Assembly: GCA_963851045.1 (NCBI GenBank)
Contig: CAWKNC010000002.1
Location: 744,001 to 808,000 of the forward strand
Direction: 5' to 3'
Origin: WHSW01 sp963851045
GTDB taxonomy: Bacteria; Actinomycetota; Thermoleophilia; Solirubrobacterales; 70-9
DNA: 64,000 bases
Part shown: piece by piece, positions 35,206 to 44,331 of the stretch
Numbering within the stretch: position 1 is the first letter of the stretch
How the letters are laid out: the number at the start of each line of letters is the position of its first letter
Translations under genes and position numbers: made by a program
The notes under the pieces: model-generated
The model's database searches: none
The model's input: the letters and a program-made list of their open reading frames with translations, nothing else
Told to the model about the DNA's origin: nothing

Positions 35206-37398
35206 ATGAGCAACGCGATCGCCAAGGTAGAGCCGCTCACGACCGCAAGGGCGTTGCGCGGCCCATACGACTACAAGGTGCCGGCTCGGCTGGGCGATGT
35301 GGGCGTCGGCACGCTGCTCGAGGTCCCGTTTGGCCACCAGCGTCTACTCGGTGTGGTCGTCGCAATGGCCGAGCGCAGCTCGGTGCCCGCAAACCGCCTC
35401 GTGGAGCCGATTGCCGCGCTCGAGTCCGGGGTTCCCCAAGAGCTCGTCGACCTCGGTCTCTGGGTTGCTCTCGAGTACTGCTCGACGCCCGCGCGCGGGC
35501 TCGAGTTGGTCCTGCCGCCTGGAACGCAGACGGCGCGGGGGCAGACCGCGGCCAGAACCGAGACCGTCGCCGTTGCCACGGTCGGTGCCGGCGCCGCGCT
35601 TGAAGCCGGTGCTTCCGGGCTCGGGCCGGTCCAGCGGCGCGCGCTTGAGCTGCTGACCGCCGAGGGGGCGGAGGTGGGCGCTGGGGCGCTCGCCGAAGCC
35701 GGTGTCGCCCGTGACGCGCTGTTGCGCCTGGAGCGGCGTGGTCTGGTCGAGCTTTCGGATCGCGAGGTTCGCCGCCGGCCCGCGACGACGTCTATCGGCG
35801 CGGCCTCCGGCCCTGTGGAGCTCGATCCCGCACAGCGGGCTGCGGCCGAGCGGATCGTGGGCGCCCTCGATGGCTCCGGGGTGGAGCTACTCCTTCACGG
35901 CGTCACCGGCTCGGGTAAGACCGAGGTCTACCTCGCCGCCGCGCAGCAGGCCTTGGAACGTGGGCGTGGCGTGATCGTCTTGGTTCCAGAGATCGCGATG
36001 ACCCCGCAGGCGCTCGCACGGTTCACCGCGCGGTTTGGTGACGGCGTCGCGATCCTTCACTCGAAGCTCAGCGCCGGCGAGCGCCGCGACGAGTGGCATC
36101 GGCTGCGGGAGGGCAAGGCGCGGATATGCGTCGGGCCGCGCTCGGCGATCTTCGCGCCGATCGAAGGTCTCGGCCTGATCATCGTCGACGAGGAGCACGA
36201 CGCCTCCTACAAGCAGGAGGGCGACCCCAAGTACGACGCGCGGGAGGTAGCCCGCCGCCGTGCAACGGGCGCGGGCGCCACGCTCGTGCTCGGCTCAGCG
36301 ACGCCGCGGCCGGAGAGCTGGAGCTCGCTCGAACGGCTCGAGCTGCCGACCCGCGTCGACGGGCGGGCGCTGCCGGCGGTTGAGATCGTCGACATGCGCG
36401 AGCGCGACGGTCGCACGGGCGCCCTCCATGAGCGCACTCGGGCCGCGCTCGCCGGGCTGGGCGACAACGGTGGAAAGGCGATCGTCCTCGTCAACCGCCG
36501 CGGCTGGGCGCCCCACCTTGCGTGCCGCACCTGTGGCTGGGTCGCGGAATGCCCCGAGTGCGATGTTTCGCTCGTCGTGCATCGCGCCGGCCAGCCGTGT
36601 CGTTGTCACCACTGCGGCCATTCCGAACCGCTGCCGGAGTCCTGCCCCGATTGTGGATCGGTGACCCTGGCGCGTGCGGGTGCCGGGACGCAACGGATCG
36701 AGGAGCAGATCGAGGCGGCCACCGGAGGGTTGCCGGTCTTTCGGCTCGACGCGGACACGACGGCCGGGGTCGGCGGGCACCTCGAGGTTCTCTCGGCGTT
36801 CGAGGCGGCTGAGTCGGGCGTGCTGGTGGGCACCCAGATGGTGGCCAAGGGTCACGACTTTCCCGACGTCGTGCTCGCCGTGGTCGTCGACGCCGATTCG
36901 ACCCTGCGCTTTCCGGACTTCCGCGCAGAGGAGCGTACGTTCGCGCTGGTCGCCCAGCTCGCGGGACGCAGCGGCCGCGGCGCCCGGCCGGGGCGTGTGC
37001 TCGTCCAGACCATGACCCCGGATGCGCCCGCGATCGTCCACGCGGCGAACCACGATGCGGCGGGCTTCGTCGCGGGCGAGCTCGAGCGCCGCCGCGAGCT
37101 GGGCTATCCGCCGTTCGCGCACGTGATCCGCATCGAGCTGGGGGCGGTTGATGGGCCGCGGCTGCAGGCATCCGCGCAGTCGCTGCGCGAGGCGCTGGAT
37201 CGGGCGTTGCCGGAGGGCGCGCGAGCGCTGGGCCCCGCGCCGCGTTTTCGCCTGCGCGGACGTGAGCGCCGCCAGATCCTGATCAAGGCCCGCGACCGCG
37301 CCGCTGCCGTTGCGGTGGTCCGCGAGACCGTGCACGCCGAGGCTCGCGCCAAGCGCCTACGCGAGATCCGCGTCTCCGTCGATGTCGACGCTCAGTGA
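35206..37398 (+). CDS. priA: Primosomal protein N' (PriA replication restart helicase)
   Basis: PriA reloads the replisome at stalled forks. The 730 residues comprise the N-terminal 3'-DNA-binding domain, a winged-helix insert, the helicase core with Walker A GVTGSGKTE (about 231-240) and DEEHD (about 328), a zinc-binding segment with four CxxC pairs (about 440-485), and the C-terminal domain. All helicase motifs look intact, which is notable because many actinobacterial PriA homologues have degenerate Walker motifs. It stands upstream of def and fmt, the usual priA-def-fmt-rsmB order. Confidence 0.95.
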   Translation: MSNAIAKVEPLTTARALRGPYDYKVPARLGDVGVGTLLEVPFGHQRLLGVVVAMAERSSVPANRLVEPIAALESGVPQELVDLGLWVALEYCSTPARGLELVLPPGTQTARGQTAARTETVAVATVGAGAALEAGASGLGPVQRRALELLTAEGAEVGAGALAEAGVARDALLRLERRGLVELSDREVRRRPATTSIGAASGPVELDPAQRAAAERIVGALDGSGVELLLHGVTGSGKTEVYLAAAQQALERGRGVIVLVPEIAMTPQALARFTARFGDGVAILHSKLSAGERRDEWHRLREGKARICVGPRSAIFAPIEGLGLIIVDEEHDASYKQEGDPKYDAREVARRRATGAGATLVLGSATPRPESWSSLERLELPTRVDGRALPAVEIVDMRERDGRTGALHERTRAALAGLGDNGGKAIVLVNRRGWAPHLACRTCGWVAECPECDVSLVVHRAGQPCRCHHCGHSEPLPESCPDCGSVTLARAGAGTQRIEEQIEAATGGLPVFRLDADTTAGVGGHLEVLSAFEAAESGVLVGTQMVAKGHDFPDVVLAVVVDADSTLRFPDFRAEERTFALVAQLAGRSGRGARPGRVLVQTMTPDAPAIVHAANHDAAGFVAGELERRRELGYPPFAHVIRIELGAVDGPRLQASAQSLREALDRALPEGARALGPAPRFRLRGRERRQILIKARDRAAAVAVVRETVHAEARAKRLREIRVSVDVDAQ

Positions 37399-37406
37399 TC
37401 TGCTCG

Positions 37407-37412
37407 TAAAAT
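37407..37412 (+). promoter_or_regulatory. -10 box TAAAAT for leaderless def
   Basis: TAAAAT, close to TATAAT, lies in the 21-base priA-def gap and ends exactly seven bases before the def ATG. Confidence 0.5.
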
Positions 37413-37419
37413 CGACCGC

Positions 37420-38055
37420 ATGAGCGACGTGACCGAGGAGCAGCTTGAGGCGACGGCCGAAGCCGAGGACCCCACTGCTGCCGATGGCCTCTCCGAGCAG
37501 GAGCGCGCGCAGCGTGCCCAGGCGCTGGCCGAGGTCGTGCAGTACGGCGACCCCGTGCTGCGCTCTGCGGCCTCCGAAATCAGCGACTTTGGCCCCGAGC
37601 TCGAGCGCGATGCCCAGCGCATGGTCGCGATCATGCACGGCGCGATGGGCGTCGGACTCGCCGCGACTCAGCTCGGCGTCCTGCGCCGGATGCTCGTCTT
37701 TCAGGCGGGACCCGATGCGGTTGCGACGGCGCTCGTCAACCCCGTGATCGAGTGGCTCTCCGAGGATCTCGAGACCGCCGAGGAGGGCTGTTTGAGCCTG
37801 CCCGGGATCGGCCTGGACATCGAGCGGCCGCTGCACGCGCGCGTTCGCGGGGTCGATACGTCCGGTGAGCCCTTGCTGCTCGAGGCTTCGGGCCTTGAGG
37901 CGCGAGTGCTCCAGCACGAGATCGACCATCTCGACGGCGTTCTCATTCTTGACCGCAGTCCGCGTGCCCAGCGCAAGGGCGCAATGCGAGCTCTGCGTGA
38001 AGGCACGACGTACAGCCCTGAGCGCGAGCCGCAGCTCGACACCGGCGACGAGTGA
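37420..38055 (+). CDS. def: Peptide deformylase
   Basis: Removes the formyl group from nascent proteins. It has 211 residues with all three motifs: GVGLAATQLGV, EEGCLSLPG (metal-binding Cys) and LQHEIDHLDG (HExxH, about residues 166-171). An acidic N-terminal extension of about 40 residues (Ala/Glu/Asp-rich) precedes the core and is not needed in most homologues. The start is supported by a TAAAAT box. It overlaps fmt by GTGA, pairing removal and addition of the formyl group. Confidence 0.96.
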   Translation: MSDVTEEQLEATAEAEDPTAADGLSEQERAQRAQALAEVVQYGDPVLRSAASEISDFGPELERDAQRMVAIMHGAMGVGLAATQLGVLRRMLVFQAGPDAVATALVNPVIEWLSEDLETAEEGCLSLPGIGLDIERPLHARVRGVDTSGEPLLLEASGLEARVLQHEIDHLDGVLILDRSPRAQRKGAMRALREGTTYSPEREPQLDTGDE

Positions 38056-38966
38056 GCCTCGTCTACCTCGGCACCTCCGACTTCGCCGCGGAGATTCTGC
38101 GACGTCTCGCGGCGACCGATGCGCATCGACCGCAACTCGTCGTCACCCCGCCCGATCGTCGGCGAGGGCGCGGTCGCAAGACATCGCCGACGCCCGTCGC
38201 CGACGCCGCCGAGACGCTTGGCATCGAGGTCCTCAAGACCGAGGCAACCAGCGAGCCCGCAGCGCTCGAGCGGATCTGGGCCGGGGCGCCTGAAGTAGGC
38301 GTCGTTTGCGCCTTCGGCCAGCTGATTCGCGAGCCCCTGCTGTCCGAGCTCGAGCTCCTCAATGTGCACCCGTCACTGCTGCCGCGCTGGCGCGGAGCGG
38401 CGCCGATCGAGCGTGCGGTGATGGCTGGCGACGTTGAGACCGGCGTCTCGATCATGCGCCTCACCGCCGGTCTGGATTCAGGGCCCGTGGCGCTTCACCG
38501 CTCGGTCCCGGTCGGTGAGTCCGACTTCGGCGAGCTCTCTCGTCGTCTCGAGGACGTCGGTGCCGAACTGCTCATCGAGGCCCTCGACCGGCGCGCGGCG
38601 GGCACGCTCGAGTTCACCGATCAGGACGAAGACCACGCGACGTACGCGGACAAGATCGAGCCCTCAGAACGCCGGCTCGACCTGCGCTCGACGGCGATCG
38701 ATCTCGAGCGCCACGTGCGGGCGTTGACGCCACACGTCGGCGCCTTCTTGGAACTCGACGGCGGCGAGCGGCTCGGGGTGGTCAGCGCGCGCGCCGAGCC
38801 CGGAACACTCGAGCCAGGCGAGGTCGATGCGTCGGCTGACGGGTTGCGCTTGGGGACCGGCGATGGTGTGCTCGCGCTGCTCGAGGTCCGACCGGCTGGG
38901 GGCAGGTCGATGGATGTCGATTCGTATCTGCGCGGCCACGAGCCACCGGTCCTGGCCCGGTCATGA
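38052..38966 (+). CDS. fmt: Methionyl-tRNA formyltransferase
   Basis: Formylates initiator Met-tRNA. The 304 residues start SLVYLGTSDFAAEILRRL and hold the catalytic motif NVHPSLLPRWRGAAPI (about 104-118), with Asn, His and the later Asp (AGLDSGP). The C-terminal OB-like domain is present. Starts with GTG overlapping the def stop (GTGA), and its stop overlaps the rsmB start (ATGA). Confidence 0.95.
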   Translation: MSLVYLGTSDFAAEILRRLAATDAHRPQLVVTPPDRRRGRGRKTSPTPVADAAETLGIEVLKTEATSEPAALERIWAGAPEVGVVCAFGQLIREPLLSELELLNVHPSLLPRWRGAAPIERAVMAGDVETGVSIMRLTAGLDSGPVALHRSVPVGESDFGELSRRLEDVGAELLIEALDRRAAGTLEFTDQDEDHATYADKIEPSERRLDLRSTAIDLERHVRALTPHVGAFLELDGGERLGVVSARAEPGTLEPGEVDASADGLRLGTGDGVLALLEVRPAGGRSMDVDSYLRGHEPPVLARS

Positions 38967-40336
38967 GCGAGATCACCGCGGCTCGGCGGGTCGCCTACGA
39001 GATTCTGCGAAGGACGTTCGAGGAGGGTGCGTGGACCGACCGCGCCTTCAGCGCCGCCGCGACGCGAGAGGAACTGGACGGCCGCGACCGCGCGCAGGCG
39101 CGACGCCTCGTCTACGGCGCGGTGCAGCGACGCGCGACCAGCGATCACATGATCGGTGTCCTCGCCGGTCGTCGCGGGGGCAAGATCGACGATGCTGCGC
39201 TCGCGGCCCTTCGACTCGGCCTCTACGAACTGCTCTATTCCGAGACCGCCGACCACGCGGCGGTCGATCAGGCCGTCGAGTTGGCCAAGCGGGGCGTGAG
39301 GCGCGGCGGCATGCCTCATGCCCGCGCCCGGGCGGCGTCCGGCTTCGTCAACGCGATCCTGCGCCGCGCCGCTGCCGAGCGCGCCGACTTGCTCGCCTCG
39401 CTCGATGACTCGACGCCCGAGGGAGCCGCGATCGCCCACTCATATCCGCTCTGGCTGGTCGAGACCTGGTGGACTCAGCTGGGTGCCACCGAGGCGAACC
39501 TGCTGATGGCGGCCATGAACGAGCCCGCCGAGACGGCGCTGCGCGTCAACACACTGCGCGCCGAGCCACCGGCGGTGGCCGCCGAGCTGCGCGTGGCCGG
39601 TGTCGAGGTCGACGGCCCGGGCTCGGGAGAACTGCTCGAGCCGACCGACGGGATAGTCGTCGATCTCGCCACCGAGCCGGTCGGGGCGCGAATTGCGACG
39701 GGCGAGCTGGTGCCGCAATCGCGCGGTTCGCAGGCGGTCGTCGCTTTGCTCGACCCGCAGCCGGACGACCGCGTTCTCGATCTCTGCGCAGGACCCGGCA
39801 TCAAGACCACCGCGATCGCCGCGAGGATGCGCGGCAGCGGCTCGATTCGCTCGGTCGAAGCCGACTCCCGTCGAGCTTCCGAGATCGAGGAGCTGTGCGC
39901 ACGCACCGGCGCGACCACGGTCACCGTGGACGTCGCCGATGCGGCCGAGGTCGACCTCGGCGCTGACTACGATCGAATCCTCTTGGATCCGCCGTGCTCA
40001 GATCTCGGAACCCTGGCCTCACGGCCCGACGCGCGCTGGCGGCGCGGTCCGACCGACCCGGAGCGCCTCGCCTCGCTGCAGCGAAGGCTGCTCGTGCGCG
40101 CTGCACGAGCGCTGGCACCCGGCGGCACGCTCGTCTACTCGACGTGCACGATCTCGGCGCCCGAGAACGAGGGAGTCGCGGCCGCCCTCGGGTCGTATGC
40201 GAGGGGGGTCGAGCCCGACGATCTCGGCGCAGCACATCCACGACTTGCCTCGCGCGCTGACCCCCGCTTTTTGCAGCTGCTGCCCCAGCGCGATCGAACG
40301 ACCGGTTTCTTCTGCGCTCGCTTCCGGAGGGCCTGA
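38963..40336 (+). CDS. rsmB: 16S rRNA (cytosine-967-C5)-methyltransferase RsmB
   Basis: A 457-residue protein with an N-terminal NusB-like domain (about 1-135) and a C-terminal SAM-dependent methyltransferase. Motif I is VLDLCAGPGIKTTAIAARM; the two conserved cysteines are in LLDPPCSDLGTL and YSTCTISAPENEG. It follows def-fmt as in most bacteria. The final codons overlap a small zinc-ribbon gene, with the stop forming CTGA. Confidence 0.95.
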   Translation: MSEITAARRVAYEILRRTFEEGAWTDRAFSAAATREELDGRDRAQARRLVYGAVQRRATSDHMIGVLAGRRGGKIDDAALAALRLGLYELLYSETADHAAVDQAVELAKRGVRRGGMPHARARAASGFVNAILRRAAAERADLLASLDDSTPEGAAIAHSYPLWLVETWWTQLGATEANLLMAAMNEPAETALRVNTLRAEPPAVAAELRVAGVEVDGPGSGELLEPTDGIVVDLATEPVGARIATGELVPQSRGSQAVVALLDPQPDDRVLDLCAGPGIKTTAIAARMRGSGSIRSVEADSRRASEIEELCARTGATTVTVDVADAAEVDLGADYDRILLDPPCSDLGTLASRPDARWRRGPTDPERLASLQRRLLVRAARALAPGGTLVYSTCTISAPENEGVAAALGSYARGVEPDDLGAAHPRLASRADPRFLQLLPQRDRTTGFFCARFRRA

Positions 40337-40560
40337 TCGCCGAACGCGTCCTCAAGCGCCCGAACTGTCCCGGCTGTGGCGAGCCGTGGCTGCGCCCGAC
40401 CCAGCTCCCCGGGCGCTATCGCTGCGTTTACTGCCTGCGCCGCTACGAGCTCGTATCCGGCTGCCCGAACTGCGGCGAGCATCAGACGATGGTGCGGATG
40501 TCGACCGATGAGGATCTGCTCTGCCAGAGTTGCGGCCACTCGATGCTCCAGCCGGTTTGA
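40333..40560 (+). CDS. Small zinc-ribbon protein, probable CTG start
   Basis: A short frame of about 75 residues with four Cys pairs of zinc-ribbon type (NCPGCGE, RCVYCLR, GCPNCGE, LCQSCGH), i.e. two treble-clef or ribbon units. No ATG, GTG or TTG exists between the preceding in-frame stop (near 40256-40261) and the first Cys pair. The best start is CTG at 40333, which overlaps the rsmB stop as CTGA, the same 4-base geometry as its neighbours; a GGAGG lies very close upstream. Its own stop overlaps rpe (TTGA). Function is unknown; RNA or ribosome binding is a guess. Confidence 0.65.
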   Translation: MIAERVLKRPNCPGCGEPWLRPTQLPGRYRCVYCLRRYELVSGCPNCGEHQTMVRMSTDEDLLCQSCGHSMLQPV

Positions 40561-41234
40561 GCTCTTCCGTCTACACCCAACGCAGGGTTGCGCCGTCGAT
40601 CCTGTCAGCCGACTTCGCGCGACTCGGGTCGCAGGTTGCCGAGGTGATGGAGGCCGGGGCCCGAGTCATCCACGTCGACGTCATGGATGGCCACTTCGTC
40701 CCGCCGATCACCATCGGGCCGCTGGTCGCCGGTGCGATCGCCGACCAGGTCCACGACGCCGGCGGCGCGATCGACGTACACCTGATGATCGAACAGCCCG
40801 AGGGGCAGATCGCCGAGTTCGCAAAGGCCGGAGCCGACTCGATCACGATTCACGCGGAGGCCACGGCGCACACAAACCGCACGCTCAACGCGATCCGCGA
40901 GGCCGGCTGCATCGCCGGCATCGCGCTCAACCCCGGGACTCCGACCAGCGCAGCGGCCGAGCTGGCCGGGGTGGCCGATCTCGTCCTCTGCATGACCGTC
41001 AACCCGGGGTGGGGTGGGCAGAAGTTCATCGCCAGCTCCCCCGACAAGGTGCGCCGGCTCGCCGAGCTCTTGCCGGACGCGCTGCTCGAGGTCGACGGCG
41101 GTGTCGACGCGAACACGGCGGCCTCGGTCGCCGACGCCGGCGCCTCTCTTTTGGTCGCTGGCTCGGCGATCTTCGGCGCGGCGGATCCGGCCGCGGCCTA
41201 TCGCTCGATCGCCGACGCCGCGGGCGCGGAGTAG
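40557..41234 (+). CDS. rpe: Ribulose-phosphate 3-epimerase
   Basis: Interconverts ribulose 5-phosphate and xylulose 5-phosphate. The 225-residue TIM barrel starts VAPSILSADFARLG, with HVDVMDGHFVPPITIGP (metal-binding His and Asp), the MTVNPGWGGQKFI phosphate loop region and EVDGGVDANTA (second Asp). The TTG at 40557 overlaps the zinc-ribbon stop (TTGA) and gives the usual N-terminus; an earlier TTG at 40530 would add nine residues over the upstream gene. Ends three bases before the convergent antiporter stop. Confidence 0.94.
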   Translation: MSSSVYTQRRVAPSILSADFARLGSQVAEVMEAGARVIHVDVMDGHFVPPITIGPLVAGAIADQVHDAGGAIDVHLMIEQPEGQIAEFAKAGADSITIHAEATAHTNRTLNAIREAGCIAGIALNPGTPTSAAAELAGVADLVLCMTVNPGWGGQKFIASSPDKVRRLAELLPDALLEVDGGVDANTAASVADAGASLLVAGSAIFGAADPAAAYRSIADAAGAE

Positions 41235-41237
41235 TCG

Positions 41238-43070
41238 CTACTCCGCCTGCGGCGCGTCGCGCTGCGGCGCCGGCGCGCTGAGAGCACCCGAGAGCTCCTG
41301 CCACCACGCACGCTCCGCGGGCCCAAGGCCCTCGCGCGTGACACGCCGCGCGCACCACTCGGCGAGTCGGCGACGGCTGCCGACCGCGAGCAGATCGGCG
41401 CCGGTGGCGGCGTAGCGACCGTCGGCCAGCACCACCAGGGAGCCGGCGCCGTCGCGTCGGGTGCGAAGCCGGCTGGCGACCTCGACTCCAGCGATCTCCA
41501 TCGGTGCGCTTGGGTCGCCGTCGGCATCAGACCATGGGCGCACGGTGAAGACCTGAGAGGCGCCGCTTGGCGGCAGCGCGGCCACCGGGGGCTCCCCGAG
41601 CGGGCCGTCGCGCCAGCGCCCGGCGAGTAGCTGAACCTCATCGAGCACCTCGAGCCTGGCGACGATGTGAAGCTCGTCGCCGGCCAGCAGCTCGGTGGAG
41701 CCGCGCGGCGGCAGCGCCTCGCCCTCACGAACGATCAGGTTCACGAGCGCCTCGCGAGGCAGATCCAGCTCCTTGGCCATGACCCCTGCGGCAGCGTCGC
41801 CCTCCTGGATCTTCCACACGAACGACTCGGCTCCGAGCTCGTGGATGATCCCTGTCTCGATCAGCGGGGGCGGGAGGCTCGCCTCGTCGGATACCAGCCC
41901 GAGCCTCTTCGCCAGCGGTTCGAAGGTGGCGCCCTGGACCAGGGTCGAGGTGACGACGACGAAGAAGATCGAGTTGAAGATCAGCTCGTTGTCGCCGACC
42001 CCGGCAACCACCGGAAAGGTCGCCAGCCAGATCGGGATTGCCCCGCGCAGCCCGGCCCAGCCGAGCATCAGCCGCTCGCGGCTGTTGAACGGCGAGAAGG
42101 CGCTGGCGATAAACGCGGCAGCGGGTCGGGCGACGAAGATCAGCGCGGCCGAGAGCAGCAGCCCCTCGAGTGCGATCTCCCCGAGGCCGCTGGGGAAGAC
42201 GAGCAGGCCGAGCAGGGCAAAGAGCGAGATCTGTGCCACCCATGAGAGCCCCTGGTGAAAGGCGATCACGGTCGGCTTTGCCGGGACCGGGCCGGTGCCG
42301 AGGATCAGGGCGGCGATGTAGACCGAGAGAAAGCCCGATCCGTGGACGACCTCCGGGACCCCGTAGGCGAGCGCCACGGTCGCGATCGACGCCACCGGGT
42401 AGAGCCCCGGGTTCGGCAGGTTGAGGTTTCGAAAGCACCAGCGAGCACCCCAGCCGATTGCGATCCCGAACGCGGCGCCGAGCCCCAGCTTCAGCCCCAG
42501 CGCGCCGGCCATGTCGACGATCCCGTAGCCGGGCTCCTGGATCCAGTCGATGAAGCCCAAGACGAGCAGCAGGGCGACCGGGTCGTTCATTCCCGACTCA
42601 CCCTCGAGGGCGCGCGCGAGTGACTTCTTCAGATGCGACCCGCGGAGCACGGCGAAGATCGCGGCGCTGTCGGTCGCGGCGACGGCGCTGCCGATCAAAA
42701 GGCCCTCAAGCGTGGACAGGTCGAAGAGCCAGACGGCGAGAAAGCCGGTGAGCAGGGCGGTCACCATCGTCCCGATCGTTGCCAGCGAGACCGCGGTTCC
42801 CAGCACCGGCCGGATCTCGCCCCAGCCGGCGGCAAGACCGCCCTCGAAGAGGATCAGGATCAGGGCGATCGTGCCGAGCGTCCGTGCGAGCTCGTAATCG
42901 GCGCTCTCTGCGCCGAAGTCGACTCCGCCGATGCCCTCGGAGCCCAGCAGCATTCCGAGGCCCAAGAACAGCAGCAGCCCCGGCACGCGCACCCGATCGG
43001 CCGCCTTGGCCGCGAGCAGGCCGACTGCGAGCAGCAGGCCTGCGACCAGGATGAGTTCGTAGTCCGCCAA
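41238..43070 (-). CDS. CPA1-family cation/proton antiporter with C-terminal TrkA-C domain
   Basis: A 610-residue NhaP2-like antiporter: about 12 membrane helices with ILFEGGLAAGWGEI, SAVAATDSAAIFAVL and ESGMNDPVALLLV (ion-binding ND), then a cytoplasmic RCK_C/TrkA-C domain (about 405-465) that normally binds a nucleotide or cation, and a further 140 residues of tail. K+/H+ exchange is the likely activity by family. The TTG start at 43070 is supported by a minus-strand TACGGT box (43077-43082) six bases upstream. Confidence 0.88.
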   Translation of the reverse strand: MADYELILVAGLLLAVGLLAAKAADRVRVPGLLLFLGLGMLLGSEGIGGVDFGAESADYELARTLGTIALILILFEGGLAAGWGEIRPVLGTAVSLATIGTMVTALLTGFLAVWLFDLSTLEGLLIGSAVAATDSAAIFAVLRGSHLKKSLARALEGESGMNDPVALLLVLGFIDWIQEPGYGIVDMAGALGLKLGLGAAFGIAIGWGARWCFRNLNLPNPGLYPVASIATVALAYGVPEVVHGSGFLSVYIAALILGTGPVPAKPTVIAFHQGLSWVAQISLFALLGLLVFPSGLGEIALEGLLLSAALIFVARPAAAFIASAFSPFNSRERLMLGWAGLRGAIPIWLATFPVVAGVGDNELIFNSIFFVVVTSTLVQGATFEPLAKRLGLVSDEASLPPPLIETGIIHELGAESFVWKIQEGDAAAGVMAKELDLPREALVNLIVREGEALPPRGSTELLAGDELHIVARLEVLDEVQLLAGRWRDGPLGEPPVAALPPSGASQVFTVRPWSDADGDPSAPMEIAGVEVASRLRTRRDGAGSLVVLADGRYAATGADLLAVGSRRRLAEWCARRVTREGLGPAERAWWQELSGALSAPAPQRDAPQAE

Positions 43071-43155
43071 GTACTGACCGTACCGGCTCGGTCGCGGACC
43101 AGCTGTCGCGGTGGAGATCGCTCGCCCTGACCTGCCTCACCAGCTCGGAGGGGAG

Positions 43156-43183
43156 TAATCTGAGATCTTGACTGACCAGTCAA
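43156..43183 (+). promoter_or_regulatory. Candidate rib operon promoter with palindromic operator
   Basis: TAATCT (43156-43161) could be a -10 box with the start near 43168. Exactly there begins the perfect palindrome TTGACTG-AC-CAGTCAA (43168-43183), 7-base arms with a 2-base spacer, typical in size and form for a TetR-family operator. A repressor bound here would block initiation. Confidence 0.5.
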
Positions 43184-43200
43184 TCACCACCCCTTACGGC

Positions 43201-44331
43201 ATGACGGCCTCGGCTACAGACCAGGATCGCGCCCACCTGCGCCACGCCTGCGAGCTGGCTGCGCGGGGCGTGGGCCGGGTCAGCCCCAACCCGCCGGTTG
43301 GCGCCGTCGTCGTTGCTGACGGCGAGCTCATCGGCGAGGGTTGGCACGCCGAGCTCGGCGGTCGGCACGCTGAGGTCGCCGCGCTTGCTGACTGCCGCGA
43401 GCGCGGCCACGATCCGGCGGGCGCGACGGTCTACGTCTCACTCGAGCCATGCGCCCACCAGGGTCGCCAGCCACCCTGCACCGACGCACTGCTCGCCGCC
43501 GGGGTCGCCCGCGTCGTGATCGGATGCGACGACCCGACCGAGAAGGCGGCCGGCCGGGGACCGGGCATCCTGCGCGACGAGGGCGTCGAGGTCGTCTTCG
43601 CCGATGGCGCCGAGGCCGCTGCCGCGCGCGTCTTGGTTCAGGCCTTTCGCAAGCACGCGATAACCGGCAGGCCGCTGGTGGTGTTGAAGTCGGCGATCAG
43701 CCTCGACGGCTTCACCGCGACCGACGGCGGCGATTCGAGGTGGATCTCCGGCCCCGAGAGCCGCGCCCTTGTCCACCGCTGGCGGGCGGAGGCCGATGCC
43801 GTCGCCGTCGGGATCGGCACGGCCCTTGCCGACGATCCCCTGCTGACCGCGCGCGACGTCGCCGACGCCGACGCCGTTCACCAGCCCGCGCGGGTGATCT
43901 TCGATTCGGATGCTCGGCTTTCCCTCGACTCGGCACTCGTCGATTCGCTCGACCAGGCGCGGCTGCTCGTCGTCGTCTCCGCGGACGCGGACCGCGGCCG
44001 TACCGATGCGCTTCGCGATCGCGGGGTGGAGGTGATCGAGCTCGCCGGCGACCGCGACCGCCGTCTCGCCGACGCGCTGGATGCTCTCGGCGCGGCTGGC
44101 ATCACCTCGCTGCTCGTCGAGGGCGGCGCCGAGCTCGCCGGCTCGCTGCTTGCAGCCGACCACGTCGATCAGCTGCGGGTATTCATCGCGCCGATTCTTT
44201 TGGGCGCGGGCCGCCCGCTCGCGGTCGGGCCGCAGGCGGATACCGTCGCCGACGCGGTCGGTCCGCTCGCGGTCGAGTGGACGCGCAGCGGAGCCGACAT
44301 GCTCGCGAGCGCACGGCTGCGGGAGTGGTGA
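43201..44331 (+). CDS. ribD: Riboflavin biosynthesis protein RibD (deaminase/reductase)
   Basis: Bifunctional enzyme for steps two and three of riboflavin synthesis. The deaminase domain has the zinc motif HAEVAAL with PCAHQGRQPPC (about residues 55-93); the reductase domain follows, with ISLDGFTATDGGDSRWISG and LVEGGAELAGSLL. The ATG at 43201 gives 376 residues and the normal N-terminus. An in-frame TTG at 43168 would place the palindromic operator inside the coding region. It heads ribD-ribE-ribBA-ribH. No FMN riboswitch sequence lies upstream. Confidence 0.93.
   Translation: MTASATDQDRAHLRHACELAARGVGRVSPNPPVGAVVVADGELIGEGWHAELGGRHAEVAALADCRERGHDPAGATVYVSLEPCAHQGRQPPCTDALLAAGVARVVIGCDDPTEKAAGRGPGILRDEGVEVVFADGAEAAAARVLVQAFRKHAITGRPLVVLKSAISLDGFTATDGGDSRWISGPESRALVHRWRAEADAVAVGIGTALADDPLLTARDVADADAVHQPARVIFDSDARLSLDSALVDSLDQARLLVVVSADADRGRTDALRDRGVEVIELAGDRDRRLADALDALGAAGITSLLVEGGAELAGSLLAADHVDQLRVFIAPILLGAGRPLAVGPQADTVADAVGPLAVEWTRSGADMLASARLREW

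Noticed and set aside
43071..43200. FMN riboswitch before ribD
   Set aside because: The conserved RFN sequence blocks are absent; only a promoter and a palindrome are seen.
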